DNA from: Moringa oleifera
Lineage: Eukaryota; Streptophyta; Magnoliopsida; Brassicales; Moringaceae
DNA: 64,000 nucleotides
Assembly: GCA_021397835.1 (NCBI GenBank)
Contig: JAJFZO010000659.1
Location: forward strand, 682,501 to 746,500
Direction: 5' to 3'
The notes under the pieces: generated by a model
Seen by the model: the letters and a program-made list of their open reading frames with translations, nothing else
Databases searched by the model: none
Told to the model about the DNA's origin: nothing
Part shown: in pieces, positions 1 through 11,659 of the stretch
Layout of the letters: each line of letters opens with the position of its first letter
Position numbering within the stretch: the first letter of the stretch is position 1
Position numbers and translations under genes: made by a program

Positions 1-321
1 GGGCATGCCCAAAGTTGAAAGCATGTGTGGCTCAAAGGTGGCAGCTATCCCAGCCTATTTTGGCCTTTAACGCCAGTTCTTCAAGAACTGGTATTAAAGG
101 CTTTGTTATTTTAACGTCAGTTTCTTGAGAACTGGAGTTAAATTTTTAAGTGATGGATCTTTTAACATCAGTTCTTCAGGAACTGACGTTAAATGTTTAA
201 ATCATGGGTTTTTTAACGCTAGTTCTTATTTACTTGGCGTTAAAAACTTTATTTTTAATGACAGTTCTTTGAATAACTATCATTAAATTGGTGTTAGTTA
301 TTATAATTTTTATAGTAGTGT
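1..321. mobile_element. Right terminus of a CACTA element with palindromic subterminal repeats
   Basis: The last bases, read on the minus strand, are CACTACTATAAAAATTATAA, a canonical CACTA terminus ending at 321. Inside it lie about five imperfect palindromes starting near 68, 112, 171, 213 and 258, each built as TTAACGYCAGTTCTT followed by its inverse, spaced roughly 45-50 bp. Such subterminal repeats are the usual binding sites for the TNP1-type protein in En/Spm elements (family knowledge). The rest of the element lies to the left of the window. No coding sequence is visible in this piece. Confidence 0.75.
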
Positions 322-749
322 GCCTTGGGCTAAAGCCCTTTTACATCCAACAATTGCTCTTTAAAATATAATTGAAAATTTTGATGTAATAATTCATAAA
401 AAAATAAAGATAAAGAAATTTAAGCCACACTTTTTTTTTTCTTTGAAATGATTTAAACCTCATTTTTATAATATCATAAAATTAACCTTTTTTAACATAA
501 AATCATATAAATGTCTTCATATAAATTATTTTTCGTGTCAAATTTATTCAAATATCTATTTTTTCATCAATAATTTTTTTATTTATAATTTTTTTAAAAA
601 ATTTAATTGTTGTTCATCTTAATCTCTTCATTTAATCAATTTATATTAAGAATTTGATAACAATTTTATCAACAATAGAAGAAACATGAAATATGGATGA
701 AATAATCATGATCACAATGTATGAAAAAAGGTTGTTTCTTGATCTGTCA
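322..749. other. AT-rich spacer between two CACTA elements
   Basis: Low-complexity AT-rich DNA with no open frame of note and no recognisable gene, lying between the CACTA terminus at 321 and the start of the next element at 750. Confidence 0.6.
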
Positions 750-769
750 CATTACAAAAAAAACTGCCA

Positions 770-1230
770 TTTACTGATGGATAAAAAATCATCACTAAAA
801 GATTAAAATCCATAAGCATAGATGCAGATGACCTTTACTGACAGATAAAAACTTATATACTGATGGAAAATTTGACCGTTGATAAGGCTCCATCGCTATA
901 GACTTTTATTGATGCTTTTTACATCTGTCTGTGTATGTAATAGGTATTTTACTGATGATTTTTACATGCGTCACTATATGGAGATGTTGTACTGACAGAT
1001 TCTTTGCTTGTCACTAAATGTATATATTTTAGTGACACATTCTTTGACCGTCACTATATGTATAAGATCTTTAGTGATGCATACTTTCATGTGTTAGTGT
1101 ATGAACAAATATTTATTGATGAACACAATATTTGTTAATATATTATAAAGTCTTTACTGATAGACACCATGTTCATCAGTATATATTTATAGTTTTTTAG
1201 TGACAGATAAGATATCCATTAATACATGTC
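770..1230. repeat. Subterminal repeat array of the 750-11396 CACTA element (3' side)
   Basis: Degenerate units of roughly 50 bp with a core like TTTAGTGACA...TTTGACCGTCACTATATGTATA recur in both orientations, for example near 985, 1030 and 1085. The same core motifs recur at 10850-11390 on the opposite side, as expected for the subterminal regions of one CACTA element. Confidence 0.7.
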
Positions 1231-1650
1231 TACTGTAGATTTTTTTTAAAAAATTACATTTAATTTCATTTTAAAATTATACTTATTATATTGCATACAC
1301 TATAGACTTACTATTGAATACTTTATTATATGAATTCATTTTAATCGTAGATGCAGTACTATACTAATGATGATTTTATACTACAATTTTCATTTCAAAG
1401 TAAACCATTTACTTCTATCTGGATAATCCAAGTCCCAAATGATAGACAACATACATTAGATGACCGATGGTAAGAAAAAGCAATTAAAAAAATTTAACTA
1501 TAAATGGTAACAATTATAATTCATAAACCCTAACAAAAGACATCCAAATATAAGAGAAAACATTGTTGTGAGGCTTCAACATAGTGATGTAGATCTGAAG
1601 TAATACAAGTGTTAAAGAAAATTGCAAAACAAGAATAAAAAATGTGAAAA

Positions 1651-1999
1651 AGTTTGTATCCAATAAGATCATGTCCAAGCTACCATTAGGAAGGTATTTA
1701 TAAACTAGTAACTTTTCTTATTCTTCTAGCAAAAACCAAATAGGTTTACCAGGTTTGGTATAGTAGTTTAGCAACCAACATTACTTCAGTTTTTAACTCT
1801 TGTAGACCTTGCCCTGTGGTACTTAATAGCCTCTTTACAGCTACTTTTTCCCCATAAAGCAGTGTTCCCTTGATAAGTGGATCCATAGTAATATGTGATT
1901 CACTAGATTGAAAATAAACATGTGGGCATGTAAATGTGTATTTTGAATATAGCATTACCTTATAAACTAGACCAAAACCACCTTTTCCAAGCTTTTTAT
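1651..1999 (-). pseudogene. Captured receptor-like kinase fragment (kinase subdomains I-V) inside the CACTA element
   Basis: Minus-strand translation gives the glycine loop [12 protein letters not shown] (ending near 1964) directly followed by a good 5' splice site, GTAATG. After a short intron-like stretch come [20 protein letters not shown] and [12 protein letters not shown], the lysine-bearing strand and alpha-C helix of cysteine-rich/S-domain receptor-like kinases, then in shifted frames NLVNLFGFC and LLVYKYLPNGSLD. These are consecutive pieces of one Ser/Thr kinase domain with the exon boundary kept, so it derives from genomic DNA and not from a spliced transcript. The catalytic loop and activation segment are absent, and frameshifts and a stop interrupt it. 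It lies between the TNP1 remnant and the 3' terminus of the element: a host gene fragment carried by a transposon. Confidence 0.85.
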
Positions 2000-2216
2000 A
2001 ATAAAAAAATGTGAATTACCTTATAAACAAAATAAGACCAAAATAATTAAGTCAATTTAATAGGGAAAAAAAAAACTACGAAGAAACACATTTACTAAAG
2101 AATTTACTAATAGACAAAACTTAAGTTATGAACAAAAATAATACCAATATAAATTAGTAAAAATAGTTAGTCATGAAATATTATCAATGCAAAACTTGAG
2201 ACTTAGATCTGCAAAT

Positions 2217-2218
<2 letters not shown>

Positions 2219-2250
<32 letters not shown>
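2219..2250. repeat. Poly(A) tract
   Basis: A run of about 30 adenines in the intergenic part of the CACTA element; no poly(A)-tailed retroelement could be recognised next to it. Confidence 0.9.
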
Positions 2251-2251
<1 letters not shown>

Positions 2252-2499
2252 GAACCAATATGTGTACACATTTAGTAATAAGAAGAGTAAATAATAGCAT
2301 TGGTAATACAAAAAATTGTAAGTTCCATGAACATGACATAATCATAAAGGCATCTATATAACTCATTCATGGGTTGCTCAAGCAACATCACTCATTAACA
2401 TTTTATTTAGCAGATTCTAGTTTAAAGATATTCATACCGCAATTTAATGCAAGACTTCTTATAGTTGCAAAGTATTGTTATGGAACACTACTATCATCT

Positions 2500-4240
2500 T
2501 GAACCTGTTAATGACAAACAAAAAGAAAATATATATAATAATGTAGTAATTAATTATATTATTTCTAAACCTAAAATATAAAAGATATCATACCTCCATA
2601 TCATTTGATACCCTCCTCCCATTTGAAAACCTAGTTAAATCAATAATTAGATATTGCTTAAGCAAGTTAAGCATAACTCCAAACTTTCCTTGAAGTTCTC
2701 TGACATCTCCCTTTAACCTTTGAATATAATTCTTCAATTTTGTATTTTCTTGCATGATTTGTGCTTTGGAATGTTCGTCTCCTTTTAATGAACTATCCAT
2801 CTTACCAATACAATGAACATGTCCTTTTCGTTAAACTCCTTTTACTTGAGAATAAATTTAACCTTCATATGAACCACAATTTCTCAATGACCCTCCAAAG
2901 TCATTTATTTTATTGGTCATGAGTTCCTACCATTTAATAATATTTCAATCATTAATATCCATTAAGAATGAATCTATTAACAAATATAAAAAGAGAAAAT
3001 AAATAAATTGCATATAATTATATGAGCAGCCTTCTCATTTACAATGGTTTTGTCCTTTCGTGTCTGACTTTCAATATATATTTGAGCACGTGAAGATCGT
3101 ACTCCATTAGCCTTCAAAGTCTATAAAAAATAATAAAGTAATGAATACCTTCATAAGTGAATTATCTGGTTAATGCAAATACTAAACACAAGGTCTAAAA
3201 AATAAAGTAACCTTTTCATTGATTAATCTAGAAAATGACTTCGTCCCAATGCAATGAGGCTCATCTAGTTTGACACGATTTTGTTTATTCACTATGCTCA
3301 CTGTCTGCAATTTTTTTTTAAAAAGTAACTATACATGTTTTCAAAGGTAAGCTAATATAAAATTGAGATAAAACACAAATAATGCTTGAAATGTTGAATT
3401 CATACATTCTTTTTACTAAAGCACCAATAGTGAACAATATTTTTCAACTGAGCTTTATCAACTCGAGAATCTACTAAGTTACCAATCATTTGCAGATAAG
3501 GTTTCACCAAATATTTAACCTTTATTTCACTTTTTCACTGCCTCCATTTTTCACCAATATTATTTATTATTCATTTTTTTAACGTTACAGTTAAGTTTGG
3601 CATGAATATAAATTTTGACTAAAACAATAATAAAGATATTAAAACCATATCAAAAACAAGTTAGAGTATAAGCTTTTGTGCCAATAGGTTGACCTTTTAC
3701 AACTAATGAAACAGCAATGTGTTCATCTTCAGGTAAATCCTAAACCTCGGCCATACGTGAAGGACCTTTAACCTTCTTGTTATGTTGAGCAACATCTACT
3801 TAAAAGAGACATACATTAATATGTTATTGTAAGTGCTGCAATAGATTGTAGTAGGATGCTACAACATATGGCAGCAAGCTACTGCAAAATATGGTAGTAA
3901 AATATGACAGTAGGTCTTCTTCAAGATATTAAAATAGTAGATGCAACATATGGCAGCAAGTTACAATTTGGTAGCAAGTTGTTGCAAAATATGGCAGTAT
4001 GTTTGCTTTAACATGGTAAGGCAAGTAGATCCAACATATGGTAGCAAGTTACTGCAAAATTTGGAAGCAAGTTGCTATAACATATGACAGTAGGTCTACT
4101 GCAACATAATACCAAAATAAAGGAGTTGTACCTTGTCCATCTTCTACTACATAAGTTGAGGAGTTCCCACGATGTTGCTCGAATTGAAACTATGCACTAG
4201 GACTAGAATTATGACTTGAACATATAATATTCAAACATTT
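2500..4240 (-). pseudogene. TNP1/PTTA-type (Transposase_24) CACTA accessory protein, decayed
   Basis: Read on the minus strand, 3235-3300 gives NRVKLDEPHCIGTKSFSRL, the signature of the PTTA/En/Spm 'transposase_24' family (usual form NRAK..HTGGSKSFAR). The 3' part, 2588-2800, encodes a heptad-like coiled coil (LKNYIQRLKGDVRELQGKF), typical of the C-terminus of these DNA-binding accessory proteins. Exons are separated by AT-rich introns and no continuous frame remains. In active elements this protein binds the subterminal repeats and works with TNP2. Lying downstream of TNP2 on the same strand is the normal CACTA order. Exact exon limits cannot be given. Confidence 0.7.
3840..4115. repeat. Minisatellite, about 85-bp unit with CATATGGCAGCAAG core
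   Basis: The phrase AACATATGGCAGCAAGTTAC (with small changes) recurs three times at about 85-90 bp spacing from 3865, and shorter TATGGCAGTA-type motifs recur between. It lies in an intron or spacer of the TNP1 remnant. A related GGTAGCAAGT motif array occurs in the other CACTA element near 55340-56210. Confidence 0.6.
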
Positions 4241-4437
4241 ACATTTTGACATTTTTGAAAGTAATTCTTAATGTCCCAAATATCCCCTTAAAAAAACAAT
4301 TGAAAGATCTGTTAAAAGAATAAATACAATATAACATAAAACCATGTAGAATAATATAACATGCTACTTTCTTGGTAAAAATAAACTTCTAAAAAAACTA
4401 AGAATACAAAAATTAATCTTTGGCATCATTGATATAA

Positions 4438-7400
4438 TTACAAACCATCATCTTCATTTTCATTCTCTGCATTGGTATCTTCCGCAACATCACTTTCCAT
4501 CCCTTGTGCCACATCTTCTCCACCATCATCGTCAACATCATCTCTAAGTCGATTTGAATCATCATGCACATCATTTAGAGTTTCAAGCCCCACTTCATTA
4601 GATTGATCTTTGTTAAAAGATGGCAAATTACCCATGTCAAACTAGTATCCCTTAGTTTCACATGCTTGACAACAAGCCAATCCTTAAAATTTTATCTTTA
4701 ATATAAAACAGTTTTTTGACTTACGTTGCTAATACAAAGGGATCATCAATCAAATTATTACCTTTATGAATCACGTATGAAAAATTCATAATGGTGTTTC
4801 CAAATCCATTTGTCTTACAACTTTTATTGATATCAACCCAATCGCATTTGAATAATACAAACTTATATCTACCATAATAATTTAATTGAATAATATTTGT
4901 TCTTGTTCCAAAGTAACTAACTTCTCCCTCAATAGGTCGTCTATCCTTGCACTAGTATAGCTTATTGTTTCGACAATAACAACAACTCCACTATTTTGAG
5001 TTTTCAAGTGTTTTTCACGTTTTCTAGTGTGAAACCTAAATCCATTGATGATAGAACCATTGTATCTTTTAATCACCTCACTAGGACCACGAGCAAGCCA
5101 TCTAATTTGATCTGTGACTTTTATATTTTCTTGTGCACCCAAGTATGTAACCTATTTATTTTAGAAAAATAGTTAATATAGAACATTCTGAATCTAGTAA
5201 TGTATCATATGTCAAATTATACTTTGGCTTTAAATGCTATTAATATCATATTGTGATAAACGACATGGAAGATTTTGTCTCTTAATAACTTCCTCATGTC
5301 CCTACATGTAATACATCATATAAGAATCCAATTTTCTTTTAAAAAAGTATTATTTTGTAAGACATAAAAAGTGTCTTATATATCTTAGTTTCGAAATATG
5401 GTTACTGCATTGGTATTGAATAACACATAACGATGAGCTTGAACTAATGTTTGCTTGTCTAGCACAACTCGAGATACCCTCTTTCACTTTTTCACTTGAA
5501 AACCATGTTATTGTTTTTTATTCAAGGGTCTATCTCTAATTGATAAAATAGATACTCCTTGAAAATTTGAAGTATCATCCTCAAAATTTCTTGTAGGTTA
5601 ATTGAACCTAGTTTTAACTCCAGATAAGTATTTCAAACAAAAAGTTAAACTTTCTTGTGCTAAGTACCTTTTTGTAATTGAACCTTCCAATTGAGCTTTA
5701 TTGCGTACATATGACTTGAGTGTCAAAAGAAACCTATTTGAACAAGAACAATAATACAACATCTTTAATATATTCATTGTTATTTCATTTTAACAAACAA
5801 GATATAAAAAATAATTTAATATTTACCTCTCAATAGGATACACCCACTGATATATAATTAGACCAGCAATTTTTGCCTCGTCAGCCAGATGAATAACTAA
5901 ATGCACCATAATAGTAAAAAATTAAAGAGGAAATATCTTTTCTATTTTGAAAAGAGTCAAAGCAATAGATGACCGAAGCCGCTTAAGTTCATAATCATGA
6001 AACACTTTGGAGCAAATGTCAAATTACATAACTCAATTATAACCATACTTACACCATGTGGCAAAGATCCTCGTAATGCTATAGGAATAAACTCTTGCAT
6101 TAAAATATGACAATCATAGCTTTTGAGCCCTAATAGCTTACGTTGCTTAAGTTGAACACAGTTTGATATATTGGATGAATATTCATCTGGAACTTTTAAC
6201 TGCTTGAGAACATTCAAAAAGATGTCCTTTTCTCTCAAGGTCATCTGATAGTAAGCCTTAGATAATACTCCACATTACTGTTAGGACACTTTTGTGGATG
6301 AAGCTCATTTCTTATACCCATGTCTTGAAGATCATGTCTTGCTTTGTAGTTATCTTTTGACTTTCCATCTTGTCCTAACAATGTACCAATAATATTATCA
6401 CAAACATTTTTTTTATGTGCATAACGTTTAGATTATGACGCAATGGATGCACTATATCCTCATTTCCACTATCATTCAAGAATTCTAGTTGCCTTAAAAC
6501 TGTGGTCTTAGATGGTAGTGTAGGTGCACTCCTACATTCATGATTTCCATCAAAAGAATGTCGATCAAATCGATACTTGTGATGATGACACGTATAACTA
6601 AACTTTTTAATGTGTTGTAGCCACATTGATGCAGTTTGATAGCCACATGATGGACAGGCATATTGTCCCTTTGTGCTCTATCTAGATAGGTTGGCATATC
6701 CTGGAAATTCATTACTAATCCATATTAATACAACATGTAGTAAAAAACTCTGATTTTTAATAACGTCAAAAGTTTCAATTCCAACTTCCCACAAGTCTTT
6801 CAACTCATCAATCAAAGGTTGCATGAAGATATCAAGTTTATAACTAGGTCCAGTCGGACTAGAATCAATAATGAAAGAATAAAATTAGGTTGTTTCATGC
6901 ACATCCATGGAGGCAAATTATATGGAATCAAGAAAACAAGCCAAATGTTATGAGTAGCACTAATATTCTTGAATGGGTTAAAACCATCATAAGGCAATCC
7001 AAGACTCATATTATGGGAATCCATGGCGAATCTAGGACAATGAGAATCTAGTTCCTTCCAAGCTTATGAATCTGCTAGATGTCGTAAGAATTCATCCTTA
7101 GTGTGACCTTTATCATGCCATTTCATTAAAGCTGCAGTCTTTAAAGACATAAACAATCTTTCTAATCTTGGTTTTAAAGGAAACCACTGCAAGACCTTTA
7201 TAGGTTTCTTCTTTTTCTTCTTAAAGTTTGCTTAAAGCTATCTATTGCAGTATTTTTATAAACCACATTCTGAACATATATCTACATTGACCTTATCTTT
7301 CCAAAATAAGATGCAATTATTTGGACAAAATTGAATCTTCTCAGGTCCAAAACCCAAAACCTTGATTAATTTTTTAACCTCATAGAATGACTCTGGCAAT

Positions 7401-7923
7401 TTATTTTCCTCTCGTAATGCATCTTTTAGAAACTCTAACAACATTAAGAATGACTTGTTACTCCATCCGTTAAGGCACTACAAATGGTACAAATGAACTA
7501 TGAAAGACAATTTTGTGTAGTTCTTGCAGCCGGGATATAATTTTTTCTCAGTATCTTTGAGCAACTCATAAATAGCATGTGTAGGATTCCTTTTCGTAGC
7601 TTTATCTCTTTCATTAGTATCACATTCACTTCTATTTGTCACTTCATCATTTAATATATGCATGGGAAAAGCATCATGTAACAAGCCATGTATATTTCTT
7701 GGTGAAATATCCCTTAACCATAACCTTTGAGAAAACCATAATACATTAAATGATTGAAAACATCTCCCCTTGTAAACCACTATGTGTTCATGCATTTTAT
7801 ACATGGGAATAAGATTTTGTCATCTTTAGATGATCTCTCAAATGCAAAATTCAGAAAGTTGTCAACCCTTTTAATGTACTCATCGCTTGCTCTTAATGTA
7901 AGACTTATCCATGATTTATCCAT
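4438..7923 (-). pseudogene. TNP2-like CACTA transposase, multiple frameshifts
   Basis: Pieces appear in family order on the minus strand: start MDKSWISL at 7923 (transposase-associated domain, PF13963); NKLPESFYEVKKLIKVLGF and FCPNNCILFWKD with CSECG (7256-7444, Transposase_21); LGLPYDGFNPF and IPYNLPPWMCMK (6812-7024); GLKSYDCHILMQEFIPIALR (5957-6244); VHLVIHLADEAK and QWVYPIER near 5870 (DUF4218); IRWLARGPSEV with GFRFHTRKRE (4882-5142); KCDWVDI near 4840 (DUF4216); and an acidic tail ending at 4438. Frames change and stops intervene between pieces, so no full-length protein can be made. TNP2 is the catalytic protein acting on the element ends. Confidence 0.88.
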
Positions 7924-8209
7924 TGAATAATAAATAATTGAACTGAAATGATCAATATATAAAATTAAAAACATTTAGCTAGCTTTCTAAACACGAAGTG
8001 TTACAATATGGTTACAATAATACAATACAAGTGTACTAAATGCACAAAGTAACATACTTGGCTATGACATACCTGAAGAATAAGATATAGCACCATAACA
8101 AGATGGCCTGCAAGGATTTGTCTTATTTTAAAAACCAAACTTGTAAGAAATGATTTCCAAATGATATATAAGGCATGGAAATCTCTAAAATTCTTAGTGT
8201 AATAAGCAA

Positions 8210-8490
8210 TATGTAGCATGCAGAGTATGCACTGTTCAGTGTGTAGTGTGCAGTGTGCAGTATGACAATATGCGGTATGTAGTATGGCAATATGTAGTAT
8301 GGCAATATGTAGTATGGCAATATGTAGTATGGTAGTATGCAGTATGGAGTATGCAATATGCATTATGGCAATATGCAGTATGGAGTATGTAGTATGGCAA
8401 TATGTAGTATGATAGTATACAGTATGGAGTATGGTAGTATGCAATATGAGTATAGCGGTATGGTAGCATACAGTATGGCAATATGCAGTA
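8210..8490. repeat. Minisatellite of about 15-bp unit (AGTATGGCAATATGT)
   Basis: About 18 near-perfect units of AGTATGGCAATATGT and variants run head to tail from about 8210 to 8490. Because the unit length is a multiple of three, several minus-strand frames stay open by chance; these His/Tyr/Cys-rich frames should not be taken as genes. Confidence 0.9.
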
Positions 8491-8812
8491 TGTAGTTCAA
8501 AAAGATGAATGGAAAGAAATTTGACCTTGTAGGTCATGAAGGGTTGTTTCTGTATCTTGTGGATTCAAGGAGTTATTTTTCCTATCTTCTTTTTTCCTCA
8601 TTAGAGATATTAAAAGGGACAAGAATTAAAAGGAGAGCATTAATAACAAGATAGGAGTTATCTTGGAAAGATGGGCATTAGTAATGACTTAACCCATAAT
8701 AATTTTAATAGATTAATGGGCAAAGAACACTGTGGGCTTGGCTTGTAGATTATGTTCTAAACACCAAAGGAAAAAGAAAAAGAAAAATGTATAGAAATAA
8801 CATATGGAAGTC

Positions 8813-9025
8813 CTAATTATGGATATGTCCTGGTATGCTGGACACATTTTCTGGTTTGATTGGCTTCTCTGGTCTAGCTTTTGCACAACTTTTTTTTTTG
8901 TCTAGAAAAAGCTCCCTCTCTTTGCATCTTGGTAGTCCCTCTCTGTGCATCTTGGTAGTCCAAGAATAAAATTTATATTCAGCCTTAGATGAAGTTAGCA
9001 CATCAGTATGCAGCTCATGACACAA
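8813..9025 (-). other. Unidentified exon-like open frame inside the CACTA element
   Basis: A 70-codon minus-strand frame containing VLTSSKAEYKFYSW and PEKPIKPENV has ordinary protein-like composition, unlike the surrounding AT-rich DNA. It carries a small internal tandem duplication near 8925-8965. It lies just downstream, on the same strand, of the aminotransferase fragment at 9061-9205, with an acceptor-like CTCCTAG between them. It may be another captured exon or part of the element's 5' leader. The family is not recognised. Confidence 0.3.
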
Positions 9026-9060
9026 ACGACAATCACTAGGAGAAAAATGTGTTTAAAGAT

Positions 9061-9205
9061 TCAAACTCAATATTCCTAAAGCGATTAAGTTTTCCCTCTC
9101 TGAAATTTCCATTTATTGAACATTTAATGGTGTACATGTAGTCTACCAGAGTTAGGCCAAACCCAAGATTATCCCAATCCAGGGTAGTATGATCATCATC
9201 CCTGG
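9061..9205 (-). pseudogene. Captured branched-chain aminotransferase (BCAT) exon fragment
   Basis: About 47 uninterrupted minus-strand codons read LDWDNLGFGL, then DYMYTIKCS, then NGNFREGKLNRF and NIEF. This matches the N-terminal part of plant branched-chain amino acid aminotransferases (family form: DWDNLGFG..PTDYMY..KCS..G.F..GEL.R.GNIE). BCATs are PLP enzymes for Leu/Ile/Val metabolism in plastids and mitochondria. The catalytic lysine and cofactor regions are absent. The piece lies between the TNP2 start and the 5' terminus of the CACTA element, on the same strand as TNP2, so it could be part of the element's transcript. It is a second host gene fragment in the same transposon. Confidence 0.82.
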
Positions 9206-10849
9206 AATTACCATATCCCCAAGAAGAGAAATATTAAATATCTAAGCTTGGTGACAGAGAACCCACAGATTTGTTTGGGGACATAGAAACAAATAGTGGA
9301 AGTTCATAATCTTTCAGAATATGAAACTACTTTGGTTACCTATGAGTAAATGGCTTCTACTATTCCTATAAGGAAGCAGCAATTTAAGATGTGTAGAAAT
9401 GATAAGCTCCAAGTTGCAAGCTTGCACAAGATGAATCAGTTTAAGGGCATTTTCAAAGTAGCATCCATTAATTCAAAGCTAAAACCCTCAGCCTCAGAAA
9501 CATAAATTTACTTGGATCTTTTCTTTTACTAAAGCAAGCCACACAAGCCTCTATTATTCTTTTTAATTAAAATATCTTGCTTATTGAACCAAAACTCTTA
9601 AATATTTATGTGGATTCTAGCAGTTCAAATTTTGGATTTCATTTAGTTATCAGAACAGAAATTAACGTGTAAGCAATAAGAAAAGCTTCAATAACAATAT
9701 CTGCATGACAGGAAAATCGTGATTAGGCATTAATACATCAAAGAATAAGAAGAAGAAAAACTAACCTTTGGGAGTATTTACCTAAGGCTTGCATATTTAA
9801 TATCACACAAATGAGCAAATGGGCTAAGGGATACATATAGAATTGATGCACCTTGCCAGTTTTTAGAATAAGAATATTATGGATTGGAAAATCTTACAAG
9901 TCCTTTTTAGATCTGAAGACAAGGGAAGTAGGATGAACGAGTTATATTAATCATAAAGACAAGGAAAAAATTCTTACCTTTGGGAGCAATTAGCAAATGA
10001 TAATTATTGGTTGTTTGCAAAGGAAGAGTAATTGTGAGAGAAAGAGATTTATATTTTAAGGATTTAAAGTAAGAAGCAAAGGAAGAGCAAATGAAAGAAA
10101 GAAAAAGAGATACCATCCCAATGGATTTAGATAGATAAATAAAAATTATTCTTATTTTAAATAAATAAATTTATCAGTTGAATTAATTTTTTTAATTTAA
10201 TTTAATTAATATTTAAAAGTAAATAAAATTAATTTTATCTTAATTTTTCATGAATTATTTTTTTAAAAAATGTGATATTTATGTAAAAAAAATAAAAATT
10301 TAAATTATCCATATAATTTTGACTTTATATTATTAAAAGATAATTTACATTTTCTTAAAAAAATTAATTTTGATATAAATATCATAACAATTTTGAAAAT
10401 CTTTCAATTAATTAAAATCTTTTCAATAATTAATTGAAAGTTATATGTGCATGATATGCATGTTATTGTTGTCATGTGTCTTGTAATGTCATATTGAAAG
10501 ATATACGTTATTTTGTTCAATAAATATGATAAATATCATATGGTACAGTATAGTGGACTTGGTGACTTTTTTTCTTTATCAAAGAATTGTCTAAAAATAT
10601 TTTCTAAATTAAAATGTTTTTACTTTACATTTTAAATTATCGATTGAACTAATTGTACATATATATATATATATCATATTTTGATTTGATTAAATTAAAT
10701 CATGCCTTTTATTTATTTTTAAAATATTTATTCAAATTAAAATTTTACATAATAAATTTAGACTTGAAATTTTTTAAATATATTTTGTGGTATATGCCAA
10801 TGTACATAATTAATTTGTGATGAGCATAAAGACAAAAAATCCATCAATA

Positions 10850-11390
10850 TATGTTATGAATATATTGGGAATTTAGTAACACCTATAAATAACCGTCACT
10901 ATAGGCATAGATTTACTTACACATAAAGATATTTGTCACCATAAGTTAAATATTTTCAGGTATTTACTCACAAACAAAGATGATTGTTAGTAAATACAAG
11001 AGCTCTATCCTGAATAATCCATCAATATAAGCACATATTTACTAACAATTAGTATAGAACCGTCACTATATGTAAGATATTTAGTGACACACATACATAT
11101 CCGATATTACAGACTAGATATTTACTGATGAAAAATAAATATGTTACTAAAAATAAGATTTTTACTTACGGACAATAAAAATCTGTCAGTACATATTAAG
11201 AATTACAGCTTTTAATAACAGACGATAGAAACCATCATTATATGTATGATATATATTGACAGATTTTTTGTTCATCAATAATGATCATATACGTATTGAC
11301 AGACTAAAAAATTTGTCACTATTTATGTGTATATACTAATGGATTTTATCTGTCACTAAAAGGTCACGTTAGTAAATGGTAATTTTTTTT
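10850..11390. repeat. Subterminal repeat array of the CACTA element (5' side)
   Basis: Repeated TTTACTGACA/TGTCACTAA-type motifs in both orientations with about 50-bp spacing mirror those at 770-1230. It includes CCGTCACTATA near 10890 and 11065 and ends at the terminal inverted repeat at 11396. Confidence 0.7.
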
Positions 11391-11659
11391 GTAGTTTAGA
11401 AGATCGTAACAAGAGCTAAAAAAGAATTGTCCTCATCTCCAATTAAAAATGAATTTTAATTTATAGTGACATGATGCAGGAGGCTTCAAGGATGCAAGAA
11501 TTTTCCATACTGATTATTGATCAAACTAAATCTGAGAAGCCATTAAAGGAGCTTCAATCTCTAAGAAAAAGATAAAAAAACACAAGTGAAAGGGGTTATA
11601 ATATTAACTTAAAGACAAATAGGTAATACATTTATGAATTACTGGCAATTCATCATTTC

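Larger units (their letters stand above)
750..11396 (-). mobile_element. CACTA (En/Spm) transposon, about 10.6 kb, degenerate, with captured gene fragments
   Basis: The left end reads CATTACAAAAAAAACTGCC from 750. The right end, read inward on the minus strand from 11396, begins AACTACAAAAAAAATTACC; both continue CATTTACT, so the two make a terminal inverted repeat of about 26 bp with few mismatches. The canonical CACTA terminus is mutated at both ends, and no matching 3-bp target duplication is seen (tca versus tag). Subterminal arrays of GTCACTATATGTA-like units flank both sides (770-1230 and 10850-11390). The minus-strand interior encodes TNP2 (4438-7923) then TNP1 (about 2500-4240), so the 5' end is at 11396. 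Fragments of a receptor kinase and a branched-chain aminotransferase lie inside. It is inactive by decay. Confidence 0.85.

Noticed and set aside
8001..8537. A 178-codon His/Tyr/Cys-rich minus-strand frame
   Set aside because: It is produced by a 15-bp minisatellite whose unit is divisible by three; there is no domain and no codon-level constraint.
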